This document shows, one piece after another, positions 35,859 through 45,077 of a DNA stretch of 64,000 bases. The first letter of the stretch is position 1. Each line of letters starts with the position of its first letter. Position numbers and translations under genes: made by a program. The stretch spans positions 32,906 through 96,905 of the forward strand of contig NZ_LNXS01000037.1 of the NCBI RefSeq assembly GCF_001467525.1, written 5' to 3'. Under the pieces are notes generated by a model that was not told where the DNA came from, searched no databases, and saw only the letters and a list, made by a program, of their open reading frames with translations. Source of the DNA: Legionella anisa. GTDB lineage: Bacteria; Pseudomonadota; Gammaproteobacteria; Legionellales; Legionellaceae.

Positions 35859-36140
35859 TCACCGAGGGCGTGTGTTATCAACAATTAATTGTAGTATGGG
35901 AGTTCCTTTTTTGCCATTTAACTCATAACCTTGACGATAAACTTCAAAAACACGATATGCCTGATTCGATTCACTATCAACTAGCTCAACATCATCACCT
36001 TGTTCATCAATTAAGGTCACTGTTAAATGAATTTCTCGAAATCCAGCGATATGATATCGTTCTTTAAATAATTCTAATACACGCGCCAAACTTTGTGCTG
36101 CTTCTTCGCCGCTATGCTCACCTTGCAGGATTATATCCAT
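35859..36140 (-). CDS. Conserved hypothetical protein paired with the M50 protease
   Basis: 93 residues from ATG 36140, with GGGGAG 6 bases upstream. The frame is open further back to 36254, but the extra residues look like noise. The product is soluble and acidic: an alpha/beta plan with a helix AAQSLARVLELFKERYHI and strands HLTVTLIDEQGDDVELVD and VFEVYRQGYEL. I do not recognise it. It lies 11 bases before the M50 protease, so a regulator or substrate role is possible. It diverges from hemA. Confidence 0.7.
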   Translation of the reverse strand: MDIILQGEHSGEEAAQSLARVLELFKERYHIAGFREIHLTVTLIDEQGDDVELVDSESNQAYRVFEVYRQGYELNGKKGTPILQLIVDNTRPR

Positions 36141-36413
36141 GACGATCTCCCCATAACTTGGGATTTTTGTATAAAACCCTCTACTATTGTTAGCGGCCAA
36201 ATAAAAATGTACTTTAATTTTACAATTATTTTTTTGAAGCCTAAGTCGATGCAAAGTGATAACTTGGGTTCTGCTACGACTTTATTAGATTATAGGATCA
36301 TTTTTCTTGAGTCAGAATAAAGAAATAAGACTGCTTGCACTACAAATTTAATGACTAATCGTTTACAATCCCACGATTAACTCAATAATTCATATTCAAA
36401 TAATTTATATTTT

Positions 36414-37688
36414 ATGGTGTTTGTTGCTTGCGGATTGAATCATAAAACTGCTCCAATAAACGTGCGTGAAAAAGTCGCCTTATCTCCGGCTACCCAAGAT
36501 TCCTTGCTCCATAGCCTGTTAAATCTGCCAGAAGTGAATGAAGCTGCTATTTTATCTACCTGTAATCGCACAGAAATTTACTGTGATACTCACGATTCTC
36601 AGGTCATCGCACATTGGCTTACTAAAGAACATCAATTACCCTTGGATTCATTGTCCCCATTTGTTTATGTGCATAAAGGCAACCAGGGCATCAAACATCT
36701 TTTACGTGTCGCCAGTGGTTTAGATTCCATGATGATTGGTGAACCTCAAATTCTTGGGCAAATGAAACAGGCGTACCAACACGCATGCAACCTTGGTGCA
36801 ATAAAAACAGAATTACGTCCAATTTTTGAATATGTTTTTAGTGCTTCAAAGCGAGTGCGTACTCAAAGTGGTGTTGGTACAAATCCCGTTTCAGTTGCCT
36901 ATGCAGCAGTCCAATTAATAGGCCAACTTTTTACAGACTACAAATCGTTAAATGTTTTCCTCATTGGTTCTGGTGAAACTGCTTCTTTAGTTGCAAAATA
37001 CTTACGCCAACAAGGTGTTGAACGCTTTATGATAGCAAGTAGAACGCTGGAAAATGCGGAGAAACTTGCCAATTCGTTTAATGGTAAAACCGTTCCAATT
37101 ACTGATATTGCCGAATATTTACCTCAAGCAGACGTCATTGTTTCTGCTACAAATTGTCCTATCCATTTTATTAATAAAAGTCTGGTCGAACAGGCATTAA
37201 ATCAAAGACATCATAGTCCAATGTTCTTTTTGGATTTATCAGTTCCTCGGGATGTAGAAGAAAACATCAAGGAATTAGGTGAAATACAACTTTATAACAT
37301 TGATGATTTGCAAACCATGATCGATAAGGGTATGGAAGAAAGACGCTATGCCGCATTACATGCAGAACAATTAATCGATGAGGAACTGAATAAATACATT
37401 CGCAAGCATCGCTCGCTTAAAGCGAAGAAAGTCATTTGCGATTACCGCAGCCAAATGCAAGACTTGGCGCAAAAAGAATTACAGCGTGCCTTGAAAAAAC
37501 TTTCTGCTGGACAATGCCAGCAGATCGTTTTAAATGAATTTAGTGAGCGCCTAGTGAATAAACTCACGCATAACCCCACGGCCGGTTTAAGGCAAATAGC
37601 TAAAGATGGTCGAGAAGATTTATTTACCTTGGCACGATATCTTTTTAATACAACAACACGACAATCATCCTATGAAGAAATCTCTTGA
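36414..37688 (+). CDS. hemA: Glutamyl-tRNA reductase
   Basis: The first step of C5 heme synthesis, from glutamyl-tRNA to glutamate semialdehyde with NADPH. Signatures: [13 protein letters not shown] near residue 8, the catalytic cysteine C50 in [30 protein letters not shown], the Rossmann motif [10 protein letters not shown] and a C-terminal dimerisation helix. The 424-residue length is normal. The hemA-prfA-prmC order and overlaps equal E. coli; prfA starts 17 bases before the hemA stop. Confidence 0.97.
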   Translation: MVFVACGLNHKTAPINVREKVALSPATQDSLLHSLLNLPEVNEAAILSTCNRTEIYCDTHDSQVIAHWLTKEHQLPLDSLSPFVYVHKGNQGIKHLLRVASGLDSMMIGEPQILGQMKQAYQHACNLGAIKTELRPIFEYVFSASKRVRTQSGVGTNPVSVAYAAVQLIGQLFTDYKSLNVFLIGSGETASLVAKYLRQQGVERFMIASRTLENAEKLANSFNGKTVPITDIAEYLPQADVIVSATNCPIHFINKSLVEQALNQRHHSPMFFLDLSVPRDVEENIKELGEIQLYNIDDLQTMIDKGMEERRYAALHAEQLIDEELNKYIRKHRSLKAKKVICDYRSQMQDLAQKELQRALKKLSAGQCQQIVLNEFSERLVNKLTHNPTAGLRQIAKDGREDLFTLARYLFNTTTRQSSYEEIS

Positions 37689-38760
37689 ACTCAAATTGCA
37701 ACAAATGCTTGAGCGATATCAGGAAGTAGGTCGCTTATTATCTGAAGCATCGGTTATTGCCGATCAAAATCAGTTTAAAACGCTTTCCAAAGAATATGCA
37801 CAACTGGAACCTGTTGCAACATGTTATGAAACCTACCTTGAGGCGAAAAACAATTTGTCTTCCCTGCAGGAGTTACTCGAAAGTGAAGACCCAGAGCTGG
37901 CATCAATGGCTGCAGAAGAATTAGAAGTGGCACAACACGAAGTAGAAGAGCTTGACGAACAATTACAGTGGCATTTGATTCCCAAAGATCCGGATGATGA
38001 ACGTAATATTTATCTCGAAGTCAGAGCAGGAACCGGTGGTGATGAAGCAGCAATTTTTGCCGGAGATCTGTATCGCATGTACAGTCGATATGCAGAAGAT
38101 CAGGGCTGGCAACAAGAGTTAATTAGTGCAAGCCATGGTGAGCATGGTGGATACAAAGAAATTATCGTGCGTATTAGCGGTAACGCCGTCTATTCACAAC
38201 TTAAATTTGAATCGGGTGCTCATCGCGTACAACGTGTTCCTGAAACTGAATCTCAAGGACGTGTCCATACCTCCGCATGTACGGTAGCAATTATGCCCGA
38301 GGTGGATGAAATTGATGACATTCAAATTAATCCAGATGATTTGCGAATCGATACATACCGTTCTTCAGGCGCTGGAGGACAGCACGTCAACAAAACAGAT
38401 TCAGCCATACGCATCACACATATTCCAACTGGTGTTGTAGTAGAATGTCAGGATGAACGTTCACAACATAAAAACCGTGCCAAAGCCATGTCGTTACTTA
38501 AAACACGCTTGCTCGATGCAGAACAAAGCAAACAGAAAAAAGAACAAGCACAAACACGTAAGTCACTGGTAGGTTCTGGTGATCGCTCTGAACGAATTCG
38601 TACTTATAACTACCCACAAGGACGGCTCACGGATCATCGAATTAATTTGACGATCTATCAACTTGGTGATGTGATGGAAGGCAATTTGGCCTTGGTAATT
38701 GACCCCTTAAAACGTGAATATCATGCAGAGTTGCTCGCAGAACTAGGACGAAATGATTAG
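37672..38760 (+). CDS. prfA: Peptide chain release factor 1
   Basis: Terminates translation at UAA and UAG. The 362-residue protein starts at ATG 37672 ([17 protein letters not shown]). The stop-codon motif PET is at residues 190-192 (PxT type) and the hydrolysis motif GGQ is at 235-237 in [11 protein letters not shown]. The frame is open further upstream inside hemA, but those residues belong to the overlap. PrmC, which methylates the GGQ glutamine, is encoded next and overlaps by 8 bases. Confidence 0.97.
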   Translation: MKKSLELKLQQMLERYQEVGRLLSEASVIADQNQFKTLSKEYAQLEPVATCYETYLEAKNNLSSLQELLESEDPELASMAAEELEVAQHEVEELDEQLQWHLIPKDPDDERNIYLEVRAGTGGDEAAIFAGDLYRMYSRYAEDQGWQQELISASHGEHGGYKEIIVRISGNAVYSQLKFESGAHRVQRVPETESQGRVHTSACTVAIMPEVDEIDDIQINPDDLRIDTYRSSGAGGQHVNKTDSAIRITHIPTGVVVECQDERSQHKNRAKAMSLLKTRLLDAEQSKQKKEQAQTRKSLVGSGDRSERIRTYNYPQGRLTDHRINLTIYQLGDVMEGNLALVIDPLKREYHAELLAELGRND

Positions 38761-39559
38761 TATTCGTAACGCTCTGGGAAAAAACCCGGATCTGGAAACA
38801 GAAGTTTTACTCTGCCACACTTTAAACAAAACCAGGGCTTATCTTTTTGCACATTCTGAAACGTTACTGACGTCACAACAATGGGAAACCTTTCAAAATT
38901 TAATGTCGCGAAGAGCCCAAGGAGTTCCTATTGCCTATCTCATCGGTGAGCGTGAATTTTGGTCACTCAATTTGAAGGTCAATGAGCATACCTTAATTCC
39001 ACGCCATGAAACAGAACGAATCGTCGAACTTGCCCTGGAACTTATCCCCAATCAACCGGATAGGTACCTACTGGAATTAGGTACGGGAAGTGGAGCAATC
39101 GCCTTAGCGCTCGCTAAAGAAAGACCGCATTGGCATATTATTGCTGCTGATATCAGCCAAGAAGCCTTAAATATTGCCAAAGAAAACGCGCAAAACCATA
39201 GGATAAAGAATGTAAGCTTTTATCAATCCAATTGGTTTAGTAACATTCCTCACCGGCAATACCATGCTCTTGTTGCAAACCCGCCCTATATTTCAGAATA
39301 CGATCCCCATTTACAACAAGGTGATTTGCGTTTTGAACCACGAAATGCTTTGGTGAGTAGTCAAGAAGGCTTAGCTGATCTACAATGTATTATTAAACAA
39401 GGTTATGAGTACCTTTTACCTGGCGGCCTGCTCTTGCTAGAACATGGTTATGATCAAAAATTAAAAGTACAGACTATACTTAATAAGTTACAGTATAAAA
39501 ACGTACAGTGTTGGCAAGACATTCAGGGAAATGACAGAGTAAGTGGGGGTTGGCGATAA
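38753..39559 (+). CDS. prmC: Release-factor glutamine methyltransferase PrmC
   Basis: N5-methylates the GGQ glutamine of RF1 and RF2. The 268-residue protein has an N-terminal helical domain that recognises the factor. It then has [11 protein letters not shown], the SAM motif [15 protein letters not shown] (about residue 105) and the catalytic NPPY motif in VANPPYISE (about 175). The start codon overlaps the prfA stop. It is the third gene of hemA-prfA-prmC. Confidence 0.96.
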   Translation: MISIRNALGKNPDLETEVLLCHTLNKTRAYLFAHSETLLTSQQWETFQNLMSRRAQGVPIAYLIGEREFWSLNLKVNEHTLIPRHETERIVELALELIPNQPDRYLLELGTGSGAIALALAKERPHWHIIAADISQEALNIAKENAQNHRIKNVSFYQSNWFSNIPHRQYHALVANPPYISEYDPHLQQGDLRFEPRNALVSSQEGLADLQCIIKQGYEYLLPGGLLLLEHGYDQKLKVQTILNKLQYKNVQCWQDIQGNDRVSGGWR

Positions 39560-39564
39560 TTTTA

Positions 39565-39593
39565 TTGATGATACAATGGTTTTTTGGTATACC
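39565..39593 (+). promoter_or_regulatory. Sigma-70 promoter of dksA
   Basis: TTGATG, a 17-base spacer and TATACC, ending 53 bases before the dksA ATG. It gives dksA its own promoter right behind prmC. Confidence 0.5.
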
Positions 39594-39646
39594 TATCCGC
39601 TTTCTGTAATCCCAGGTTGTACACGAGTTGGGGGACGGAGGCTAAA

Positions 39647-40123
39647 ATGACCGAACAAATAATAGATAAAACCAATGAGAGACGACACAACGTGAAAAAC
39701 GACGCAATAGGTAGCATGGGAATTACCCCTTACAAGGAAGCACCAGGGGAAGAATATATGAATGAAAAGCAGTTAGCACATATTGAAAAAATATTGCTAG
39801 CTTGGCGTCAATCATTGATGGAAGAAGTCGACCGAACTGTGACGCACATGAAAGATGAAGCGGCTAATTTTCCAGATCCCTCAGATAGAGCCAGTCAAGA
39901 GGAAGAATTCAGTATTGAATTACGTACTCGTGATCGTGAGCGTAAACTAATTAAGAAAATTGAGGACGCCTTAGAACGTTTGCGAAATGAAGATTTCGGC
40001 TATTGCGAAGCCTGTGGTATCGAAATCGGCCTTAAACGTTTGGAAGCAAGACCTACTGCGACTTTGTGTATTGATTGTAAGACTTTGTCCGAGATCAAAG
40101 AAAAACAAAATCAAGGTTCCTAG
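39647..40123 (+). CDS. dksA: RNA polymerase-binding transcription factor DksA
   Basis: The stringent-response cofactor of ppGpp; in Legionella it also affects the switch to the transmissive form. A GGAGG site lies 6 bases before ATG 39647, giving 158 residues; an upstream in-frame start would add 21 unlikely residues. A coiled coil (ILLAWRQSLMEEVDRTVTHM) carries the tip DPSDRASQEE. The C-terminal zinc finger is CEAC...CIDC. The N-terminal 45 residues before MNEKQLAHIE are longer than in E. coli. Confidence 0.95.
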   Translation: MTEQIIDKTNERRHNVKNDAIGSMGITPYKEAPGEEYMNEKQLAHIEKILLAWRQSLMEEVDRTVTHMKDEAANFPDPSDRASQEEEFSIELRTRDRERKLIKKIEDALERLRNEDFGYCEACGIEIGLKRLEARPTATLCIDCKTLSEIKEKQNQGS

Positions 40124-40176
40124 TAAAATTTCTGTTATACCTAAAAAGCTGTCATCCTGCATAGGCAGGAATGACC

Positions 40177-40307
40177 AAGTAGGTTGGGTCGTTTCGACCC
40201 AACAAATACAATCCACAATTACTCATTGCATTGATAATCTTAAAATCTCGACGACTCTGATTTAATCCTGTGTTTCAGTTGTTGGGTCAAAATGACCCAA
40301 CCTACTT
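40177..40307. repeat. Family B MITE-like element, copy 2
   Basis: A 131-bp element with 14-bp terminal inverted repeats (AAGTAGGTTGGGTC/GACCCAACCTACTT); each end is itself palindromic (GGGTCGTTTCGACCC at the left, GGGTCAAAATGACCC at the right). It is about 90% identical by eye to the reverse complement of 42731-42860. A small GTCATCCTGC/GCAGGAATGAC hairpin (40151-40175) precedes it. A broken left half of family A (GTAGCCTGGGTGCA) follows at 40317-40330. Confidence 0.85.
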
Positions 40308-40364
40308 GCTAGTACCGTAGCCTGGGTGCAATGCTGTTTAAATTTTTTGAGACCCTCTCGGATC

Positions 40365-41618
40365 CTAAATCACCCCTTCAATTTGTTGTAAATGGCGTGT
40401 CACAGACCCTTTATTTTTTTCAAAAACAGCAGCAGCATTTTGAATCATCTGCTGACGAAACTTCGGGTCAGAATGTAATTTAATAATTCCATCGATTACT
40501 TCGTTTGCCTGGTGTACCAATAAAATACCGTGAGCAGCCTGTAAGTCGTTGCAAATGGCTTTAAAATTATGAACCAGACTTCCGCTTAACACGGGAACAT
40601 TCATTGCAATTGGCTCTAAGACATTATGTCCACCAACCGGAACCAAGCTACCTCCAACAAAAGCATAATCACTAATCTGATATAACCCTAAAAGCTCACC
40701 CAGACAGTCTAATACCACAATCTCATTTTCAGGGCTTAAGGTATTTAAATTAGAGCGTAATCCGGTCTTAAATCCTGATTGCGTACATAATTGATAAACT
40801 GCCTGGAATCGTTCAGGATGGCGTGGGGCAATTAATAAGACAACTCCAGGAATCGCTTGTTGCAACCGTTTTAAATGAGATAAAATCTGTGCCTCTTCAT
40901 TCTCATGAGTACTTGCTGCAATAACTGCCACACGCTCGGCTCCCCAATGACTTTTTAAATCACTAAAGCGCTTACTGTCTATAGTATTCGTTTGTAAATC
41001 AAATTTTATATTCCCTAAAATATGGACTATCTCCTTTCTTGCCCCTAACTCGATATAACGTCGCGCGTCTTCTTCTCCCTGTGCTAAAATGGCAGAAAAT
41101 TGATTTAGAATTGGTTTAATTAAAAATTTAATCTTTTTATACCCATTCAAAGAATCATCAGATATTCGTGCATTAGCGAGCAATAAAGGGACTTTTGCAG
41201 CCCGAGCCTGATAAATTAAATTCGGCCATAATTCAGTTTCCATAATAACCCCAACACGAGGCCGAATTTGTTTAAAGAAGCGTTTAAGTACACCGGGAAG
41301 ATCATAGGGTAGGTATTGATGAGCCACCTTATTACCAAAGCGTGCTTGCACTCGTTCAGAACCGGTTGGAGTCATGGTAGTAATCAATAAAGACCAATTT
41401 TTCTCCAACATGGCATCAATGAGGGGGATAGCCGCAATAACCTCACCTAAAGATACAGCGTGAATCCATACGTCAAAAGGGGTATACTTACTTTTACCAA
41501 GAAAAAAACGCTCTGATATGCGCTCCCTGTATGCGGGTAAGCTTCTACCTTTCCACCACAAACGAATGAGTAAAAAAGGAGTCAGCAAATACATTAAAAA
41601 AGAGTAAAGAAATCGCAT
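40365..41618 (-). CDS. waaA: 3-deoxy-D-manno-octulosonic acid (Kdo) transferase
   Basis: Adds Kdo from CMP-Kdo to lipid IVA in LPS core assembly at the inner membrane. A 417-residue GT30 enzyme with an N-terminal membrane anchor (residues 1-20, FLYSFLMYLLTPFLLIRLWW) and the WIHAVSLGEV segment with the catalytic glutamate E59. TTMTPTGSERV, ETELWPNLI and the C-terminal GGSLVPVGGHNVLEP, which contacts the nucleotide, are also present. It diverges from djlA. Inverted family B elements lie outside both genes. Confidence 0.96.
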   Translation of the reverse strand: MRFLYSFLMYLLTPFLLIRLWWKGRSLPAYRERISERFFLGKSKYTPFDVWIHAVSLGEVIAAIPLIDAMLEKNWSLLITTMTPTGSERVQARFGNKVAHQYLPYDLPGVLKRFFKQIRPRVGVIMETELWPNLIYQARAAKVPLLLANARISDDSLNGYKKIKFLIKPILNQFSAILAQGEEDARRYIELGARKEIVHILGNIKFDLQTNTIDSKRFSDLKSHWGAERVAVIAASTHENEEAQILSHLKRLQQAIPGVVLLIAPRHPERFQAVYQLCTQSGFKTGLRSNLNTLSPENEIVVLDCLGELLGLYQISDYAFVGGSLVPVGGHNVLEPIAMNVPVLSGSLVHNFKAICNDLQAAHGILLVHQANEVIDGIIKLHSDPKFRQQMIQNAAAVFEKNKGSVTRHLQQIEGVI

Positions 41619-41713
41619 ATAAAACCAAACCCAAAAACCGACAGTATATACTTAAAATGTGGTATAAGCGATAAAATCAAATTTAATGACTTAATTTTAA
41701 GGGATCCTTTCTA

Positions 41714-42619
41714 ATGTCTTTTCGGGAATTTTTTATTGTATCGACTTGGTGGGGAAAGATTATTGGCGCATTTTTTGGCTATTTAATCGATGGTCCTATA
41801 GGGGCGATTTTTGGCCTTTTAGTAGGTAATTTTTTTGACCGTGGTTTATATAGTTACTTTTCTAATCCTCATTGGGTATATTACACTGAAAAACGTAAAG
41901 CAATCCAAAAAGTCTTTTTTGAAGCCACCTTTTCCATTATGGGACACTTAGCCAAAGCTGATGGTCGCGTCAGTGAGCAAGAACTGAATATGGCACGTTT
42001 ATTCATGGATGAAATGCGCTTAAGCAACGAACAAAAAACACTGGCAAAACATTTCTTTAATGAGGGAAAGCAGCCTCACTTTAACTTAGACACCGCCCTC
42101 GAAAATTTAAAAAAAATCTGCGAAGAGAACCGCGACTTGTTAAGGCTGTTTATTGATATTCAATATAGAGCAGCCCAGGCTGATGGACTGGATTCAAAAA
42201 AAATCAAAGTACTAGATAAGATTTTTTCCAAACTGGGTTTTGCACCACTTCATAAACAATATCGCTTTTATGAAGATTTTGGTGACGCAAATTACTCATC
42301 AGAGCCGCAAAATGATGCCAAGCAACAATCAGAAGAATCGCAACAATCCTATTCGTCCTCTCACTCGTATTCATCCTACAGCAGATACAACTATCAACCC
42401 ACAAAAACAAACTTGGACTATGCCTATGCGCTTTTGGAAGTACCATCAGATGCGAGCAAACAAGAAGTGAAAAAAGCCTATAGACGTTTGTTAAGCCGTA
42501 ATCATCCGGATAAGTTAATCTCCCAGGGCTTACCTCAAGAAATGATTAAAATGGCAAATGAAAAAACTCAGAAAATTGTAAAAGCATATGAATTAATTTG
42601 CACCAGTAAAGGCTGGTAA
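41714..42619 (+). CDS. djlA: DjlA-type membrane-anchored J-domain co-chaperone
   Basis: 301 residues: one N-terminal transmembrane region (about 14-40, glycine-rich GAFFGYLIDGPIGAIFGLLV), a TerB-like domain (about 75-165) with GHLAKADGRVSEQEL, and a serine/tyrosine-rich linker (about 205-230). A C-terminal J domain (about 232-300) has the HPD motif in RNHPDKL. DjlA stimulates DnaK at the membrane and controls capsule genes in E. coli. A Legionella homologue is needed for intracellular growth, as I recall. It diverges from waaA. Confidence 0.94.
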   Translation: MSFREFFIVSTWWGKIIGAFFGYLIDGPIGAIFGLLVGNFFDRGLYSYFSNPHWVYYTEKRKAIQKVFFEATFSIMGHLAKADGRVSEQELNMARLFMDEMRLSNEQKTLAKHFFNEGKQPHFNLDTALENLKKICEENRDLLRLFIDIQYRAAQADGLDSKKIKVLDKIFSKLGFAPLHKQYRFYEDFGDANYSSEPQNDAKQQSEESQQSYSSSHSYSSYSRYNYQPTKTNLDYAYALLEVPSDASKQEVKKAYRRLLSRNHPDKLISQGLPQEMIKMANEKTQKIVKAYELICTSKGW

Positions 42620-42662
42620 ACGTAACAGTCTCAAAGGAGCTTTCACATTGTTTGAATGCATT

Positions 42663-42718
42663 GTAGCCTGAGTGCAGCGCAGCGGAACCCGGGTTTCGCT
42701 GCGCTGCACTCAGGCTAC
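42663..42718. repeat. Family A palindromic repeat, copy 13 (paired base change)
   Basis: A spacer-free palindrome. Both arms differ from consensus at the same paired position: CCTGAGTG left and CACTCAGG right, where other copies have CCTGGGTG and CACCCAGG. Confidence 0.9.
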
Positions 42719-42730
42719 TATTCTCTTAGC

Positions 42731-42860
42731 AAGTAGGTTGGGTCATTTTGACCCAACAACTGAAACACACTATTAAATCAGAGGCGTCGAGAGTTTAAAA
42801 TTATCAATGTAATGAGTGATTGTGGATTGCATTTGTTGGGTCGAAACGACCCAACCTACT
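42731..42860. repeat. Family B MITE-like element, copy 3 (inverted)
   Basis: Reverse orientation relative to 40177. The left end is AAGTAGGTTGGGTCATTTTG and the right end CGAAACGACCCAACCTACT. With the family A copy just before it, it fills the djlA/DUF3530 space, which holds no gene. Confidence 0.85.
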
Positions 42861-42928
42861 CGGTCTACTTATATATTACCTTCCACCAAATTTAAAGAGC
42901 AAAATACGTAACAGTCACAGAGGATCTT

Positions 42929-43672
42929 TCACATTGTTTGTGATGCATGATTCGTGAAAAAAACAGCAATTGGAACTAAATAAGAATACATCAGCGGCTG
43001 AGATTTAGGTTGAAGTTTAGGAAGCTTTACCATCCAACCGTGGATAAATGAAAAAAGAAGTTGCCTACTGTATTCATAATCGTGATGGGCGCCTGGTATT
43101 TCTATAGCTAAATAATTGTTTTTATTTTTTCCAAACTCCTTTTTTCTTGCGGCCATTTCTTGCTTGATTAGGTCATAATCAAACTGACCAACAATATCAA
43201 ATACAGGCATATTTAATTCAAGTTTTTTATCTGCGGTTGGAGGAGTATTGTAGGCGGATAAGAGAATCAAACCTTCAATTTCAGGCACAGGAGGTTTTCC
43301 CAAATATTCGAATGTTTGTTTTAATTGTTCTCCATAATGCACCACCACAAGACGTATATTTTTTTGTTTGCGTAACGCAGCAACCACCTCAGGAAATTGT
43401 TTGCTCCAGGGGACAGTGATACTGCTGTCATGATTGAGCAATACAACCTGCCATCCATTTTGGGCTAATTCATTTGCCAGATTATCCAACAATATAGAAG
43501 ATTGTGCTTGTGCACCGCCATTGATTAAGAGAACAGCCCCATATTTTTCTTTTTTCGAAGGCCAATAAGGTAAATCGATGCTTTTTCCATCAACTTTGAT
43601 CGCCAGTGTGTCTGCAAATGAAGTTGAGCATATGAAAAAAAAGATTAGGACTGTCCTTGTAATGTATTTCAT
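42929..43672 (-). CDS. DUF3530-like exported alpha/beta-hydrolase-fold protein
   Basis: 247 residues with a signal peptide (MKYITRTVLIFFFICSTSFA, cut near residue 20). The rest fits an alpha/beta-hydrolase-like fold as in DUF3530: AVLLINGGAQAQSS, WQVVLLNHDSS, then LVVVHYGEQLKQTF where hydrolases carry the nucleophile elbow. The elbow has no serine (HYGEQ), so hydrolase activity is doubtful. A late histidine pair (PGAHHDYEYS) is present. It lies before plaA on the same strand but is separated by a family A repeat. Periplasmic location is inferred. Confidence 0.75.
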   Translation of the reverse strand: MKYITRTVLIFFFICSTSFADTLAIKVDGKSIDLPYWPSKKEKYGAVLLINGGAQAQSSILLDNLANELAQNGWQVVLLNHDSSITVPWSKQFPEVVAALRKQKNIRLVVVHYGEQLKQTFEYLGKPPVPEIEGLILLSAYNTPPTADKKLELNMPVFDIVGQFDYDLIKQEMAARKKEFGKNKNNYLAIEIPGAHHDYEYSRQLLFSFIHGWMVKLPKLQPKSQPLMYSYLVPIAVFFTNHASQTM

Positions 43673-43712
43673 ATCATCCTAATAAATGATCCTGAATCGA
43701 TTAAAAATGAAC

Positions 43713-43794
43713 TGTAGCCTGGGTGCAGCGTAGCGAAACCCGGGAAATTTAACCCTCTCTATCCCGGGTTTCGCTACGCTGCACCCAGGCTACA
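43713..43794. repeat. Family A palindromic repeat, copy 14
   Basis: Left arm TGTAGCCTGGGTGCAGCGTA, right arm TACGCTGCACCCAGGCTACA. Both arms carry T at the variable position. It lies between plaA and the DUF3530 gene. Confidence 0.92.
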
Positions 43795-43809
43795 TTGAAG
43801 AATAGCGCT

Positions 43810-44739
43810 TCATCTATCCGTCAATTCAATGCCTGCTTGATCCAACATTTCTCTGGCTCTATCGCCCAGGATCTTATGCGCCAATGCAGTTGGATGTACT
43901 AAATCAAAAAATAAATATCCAGTGCATCCATCCCCATTGATTCCAGGTTTGACAGAGGTCACCATTTTTAAGACCGATTTTTTTGTTATATCCTCAACTA
44001 CAGAATTAACGCAGGTACCTGTTATATTTGTAAAACCATAATTTTCAGGGGCTGTCATGACCTCTTCAAACGCTTTATGCAGATCATAATAGAGCCATTC
44101 CACATCCGGGTATTCTTGCCGAAAATCATCAATCGATTTCCTTAATAAATCATTATGTTCTCTGGCAAAATAGGTCATCGCATCAACTGAATCAAATTCA
44201 ATTGCAGCAGGAGTTCGCCCTAAATCAGGTAAGTTAACCACTAAAATATGTTTTGCCCCTTTTTCTACCAAACGCTGAATGCTATGCACAATACCTGCAT
44301 GCACATCGTGAAGTGTTTTTTCAACTTCTTCAGGAAATGCGAGGTAGTTATTTGATCCTATCCATATAACAAAAAGACTGTCTTCACTCGCTTTGTCATT
44401 ATGTTCTAATAAATAGTTTTTTACTTCTCTTCTCAAAGTAAACAATACCTCATCATCTCCCTCTTCCTCAGACACACCAGCGCCCCCATATGCATAATCT
44501 AACAAATGCTCATTAGGGTTTTCAGGAAAGTAAGAAGCGATTAAATGTTCGATCCAGACAGGTCCATTAGAGAAACGACCTTCAAAGTAAGGAGGTGAGG
44601 GAGGTAATTGATATTTCATAAATTTATATAAATTACCGTTATCAGACAAACTATCACCAAATACAACTATATTATGAAGAGGTGTAGCCCAAACAATCCC
44701 AGAAAATAAAAATGCCCCTATAGCTGCTAACAGTTTCAT
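43810..44739 (-). CDS. plaA: PlaA-type GDSL lysophospholipase A, secreted
   Basis: 309 residues, the same length I recall for L. pneumophila PlaA. The signal peptide is MKLLAAIGAFLFSGIVWA. The GDSL block IVVFGDSLSDNGN has nucleophile S30. Block III is WIGSNNYL, and the C-terminal dyad D279/H282 is in FFDLVHP. Two cysteines (GTCVNS, GDGCTG) can form the disulfide loop described for PlaA/PlaC activation. PlaA is exported by the Lsp type II system. It hydrolyses lysophospholipids and, as reported, acts on the Legionella vacuole membrane. The mavE-like gene diverges from it. Confidence 0.9.
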   Translation of the reverse strand: MKLLAAIGAFLFSGIVWATPLHNIVVFGDSLSDNGNLYKFMKYQLPPSPPYFEGRFSNGPVWIEHLIASYFPENPNEHLLDYAYGGAGVSEEEGDDEVLFTLRREVKNYLLEHNDKASEDSLFVIWIGSNNYLAFPEEVEKTLHDVHAGIVHSIQRLVEKGAKHILVVNLPDLGRTPAAIEFDSVDAMTYFAREHNDLLRKSIDDFRQEYPDVEWLYYDLHKAFEEVMTAPENYGFTNITGTCVNSVVEDITKKSVLKMVTSVKPGINGDGCTGYLFFDLVHPTALAHKILGDRAREMLDQAGIELTDR

Positions 44740-45021
44740 GAATACCCTTAAGTTCTAATCCTAAAAAAAGCAGTGACATCTTATCACGAATGGCTACTGC
44801 ACTGAATTTTGAAGAGTGTATCTGGTTATTTTAAAAACAAAGTCAATCCGCATTATAGTATGAAAAATCGTTCATAAGCAATTTTTTTGCATAAACCTAT
44901 TTTTTATTATTTATTTATATTTATCAATTAGTTAAATAAAATCAAACTCCATAAAAATAGTCTTTCACGTCAAAATTATGCTTATTTCATAGACAAAAAA
45001 ACAACCTTCGAGGTTTTTCGA
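44740..45021. other. AT-rich plaA/mavE divergent spacer
   Basis: No gene, repeat of families A-C or tRNA is visible in this very AT-rich stretch. A small AACCT-TCG-AGGTT hairpin with a short T run lies at about 45003-45018, just before the mavE promoter. Confidence 0.5.
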
Positions 45022-45050
45022 TTGCTCCTCAATCAAAAGAAATTTATATT
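45022..45050 (+). promoter_or_regulatory. Probable promoter of the mavE-like gene
   Basis: TTGCTC, a 17-base spacer and TATATT, 27 bases before the ATG. A GGGAGG ribosome site lies at about 45063-45068, 9 bases from the start. Confidence 0.5.
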
Positions 45051-45077
45051 AGTATTTTTGCTGGGAGGCTTAAGTAA

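Noticed and set aside
37606..37671. Longer start for prfA within hemA
   Set aside because: The extra residues are not part of RF1; ATG 37672 begins the conserved N-terminus.
40317..40330. Short GTAGCCTGGGTGCA stretch considered as a full repeat copy
   Set aside because: No right arm within 150 bases; listed only as a broken half next to a family B element.
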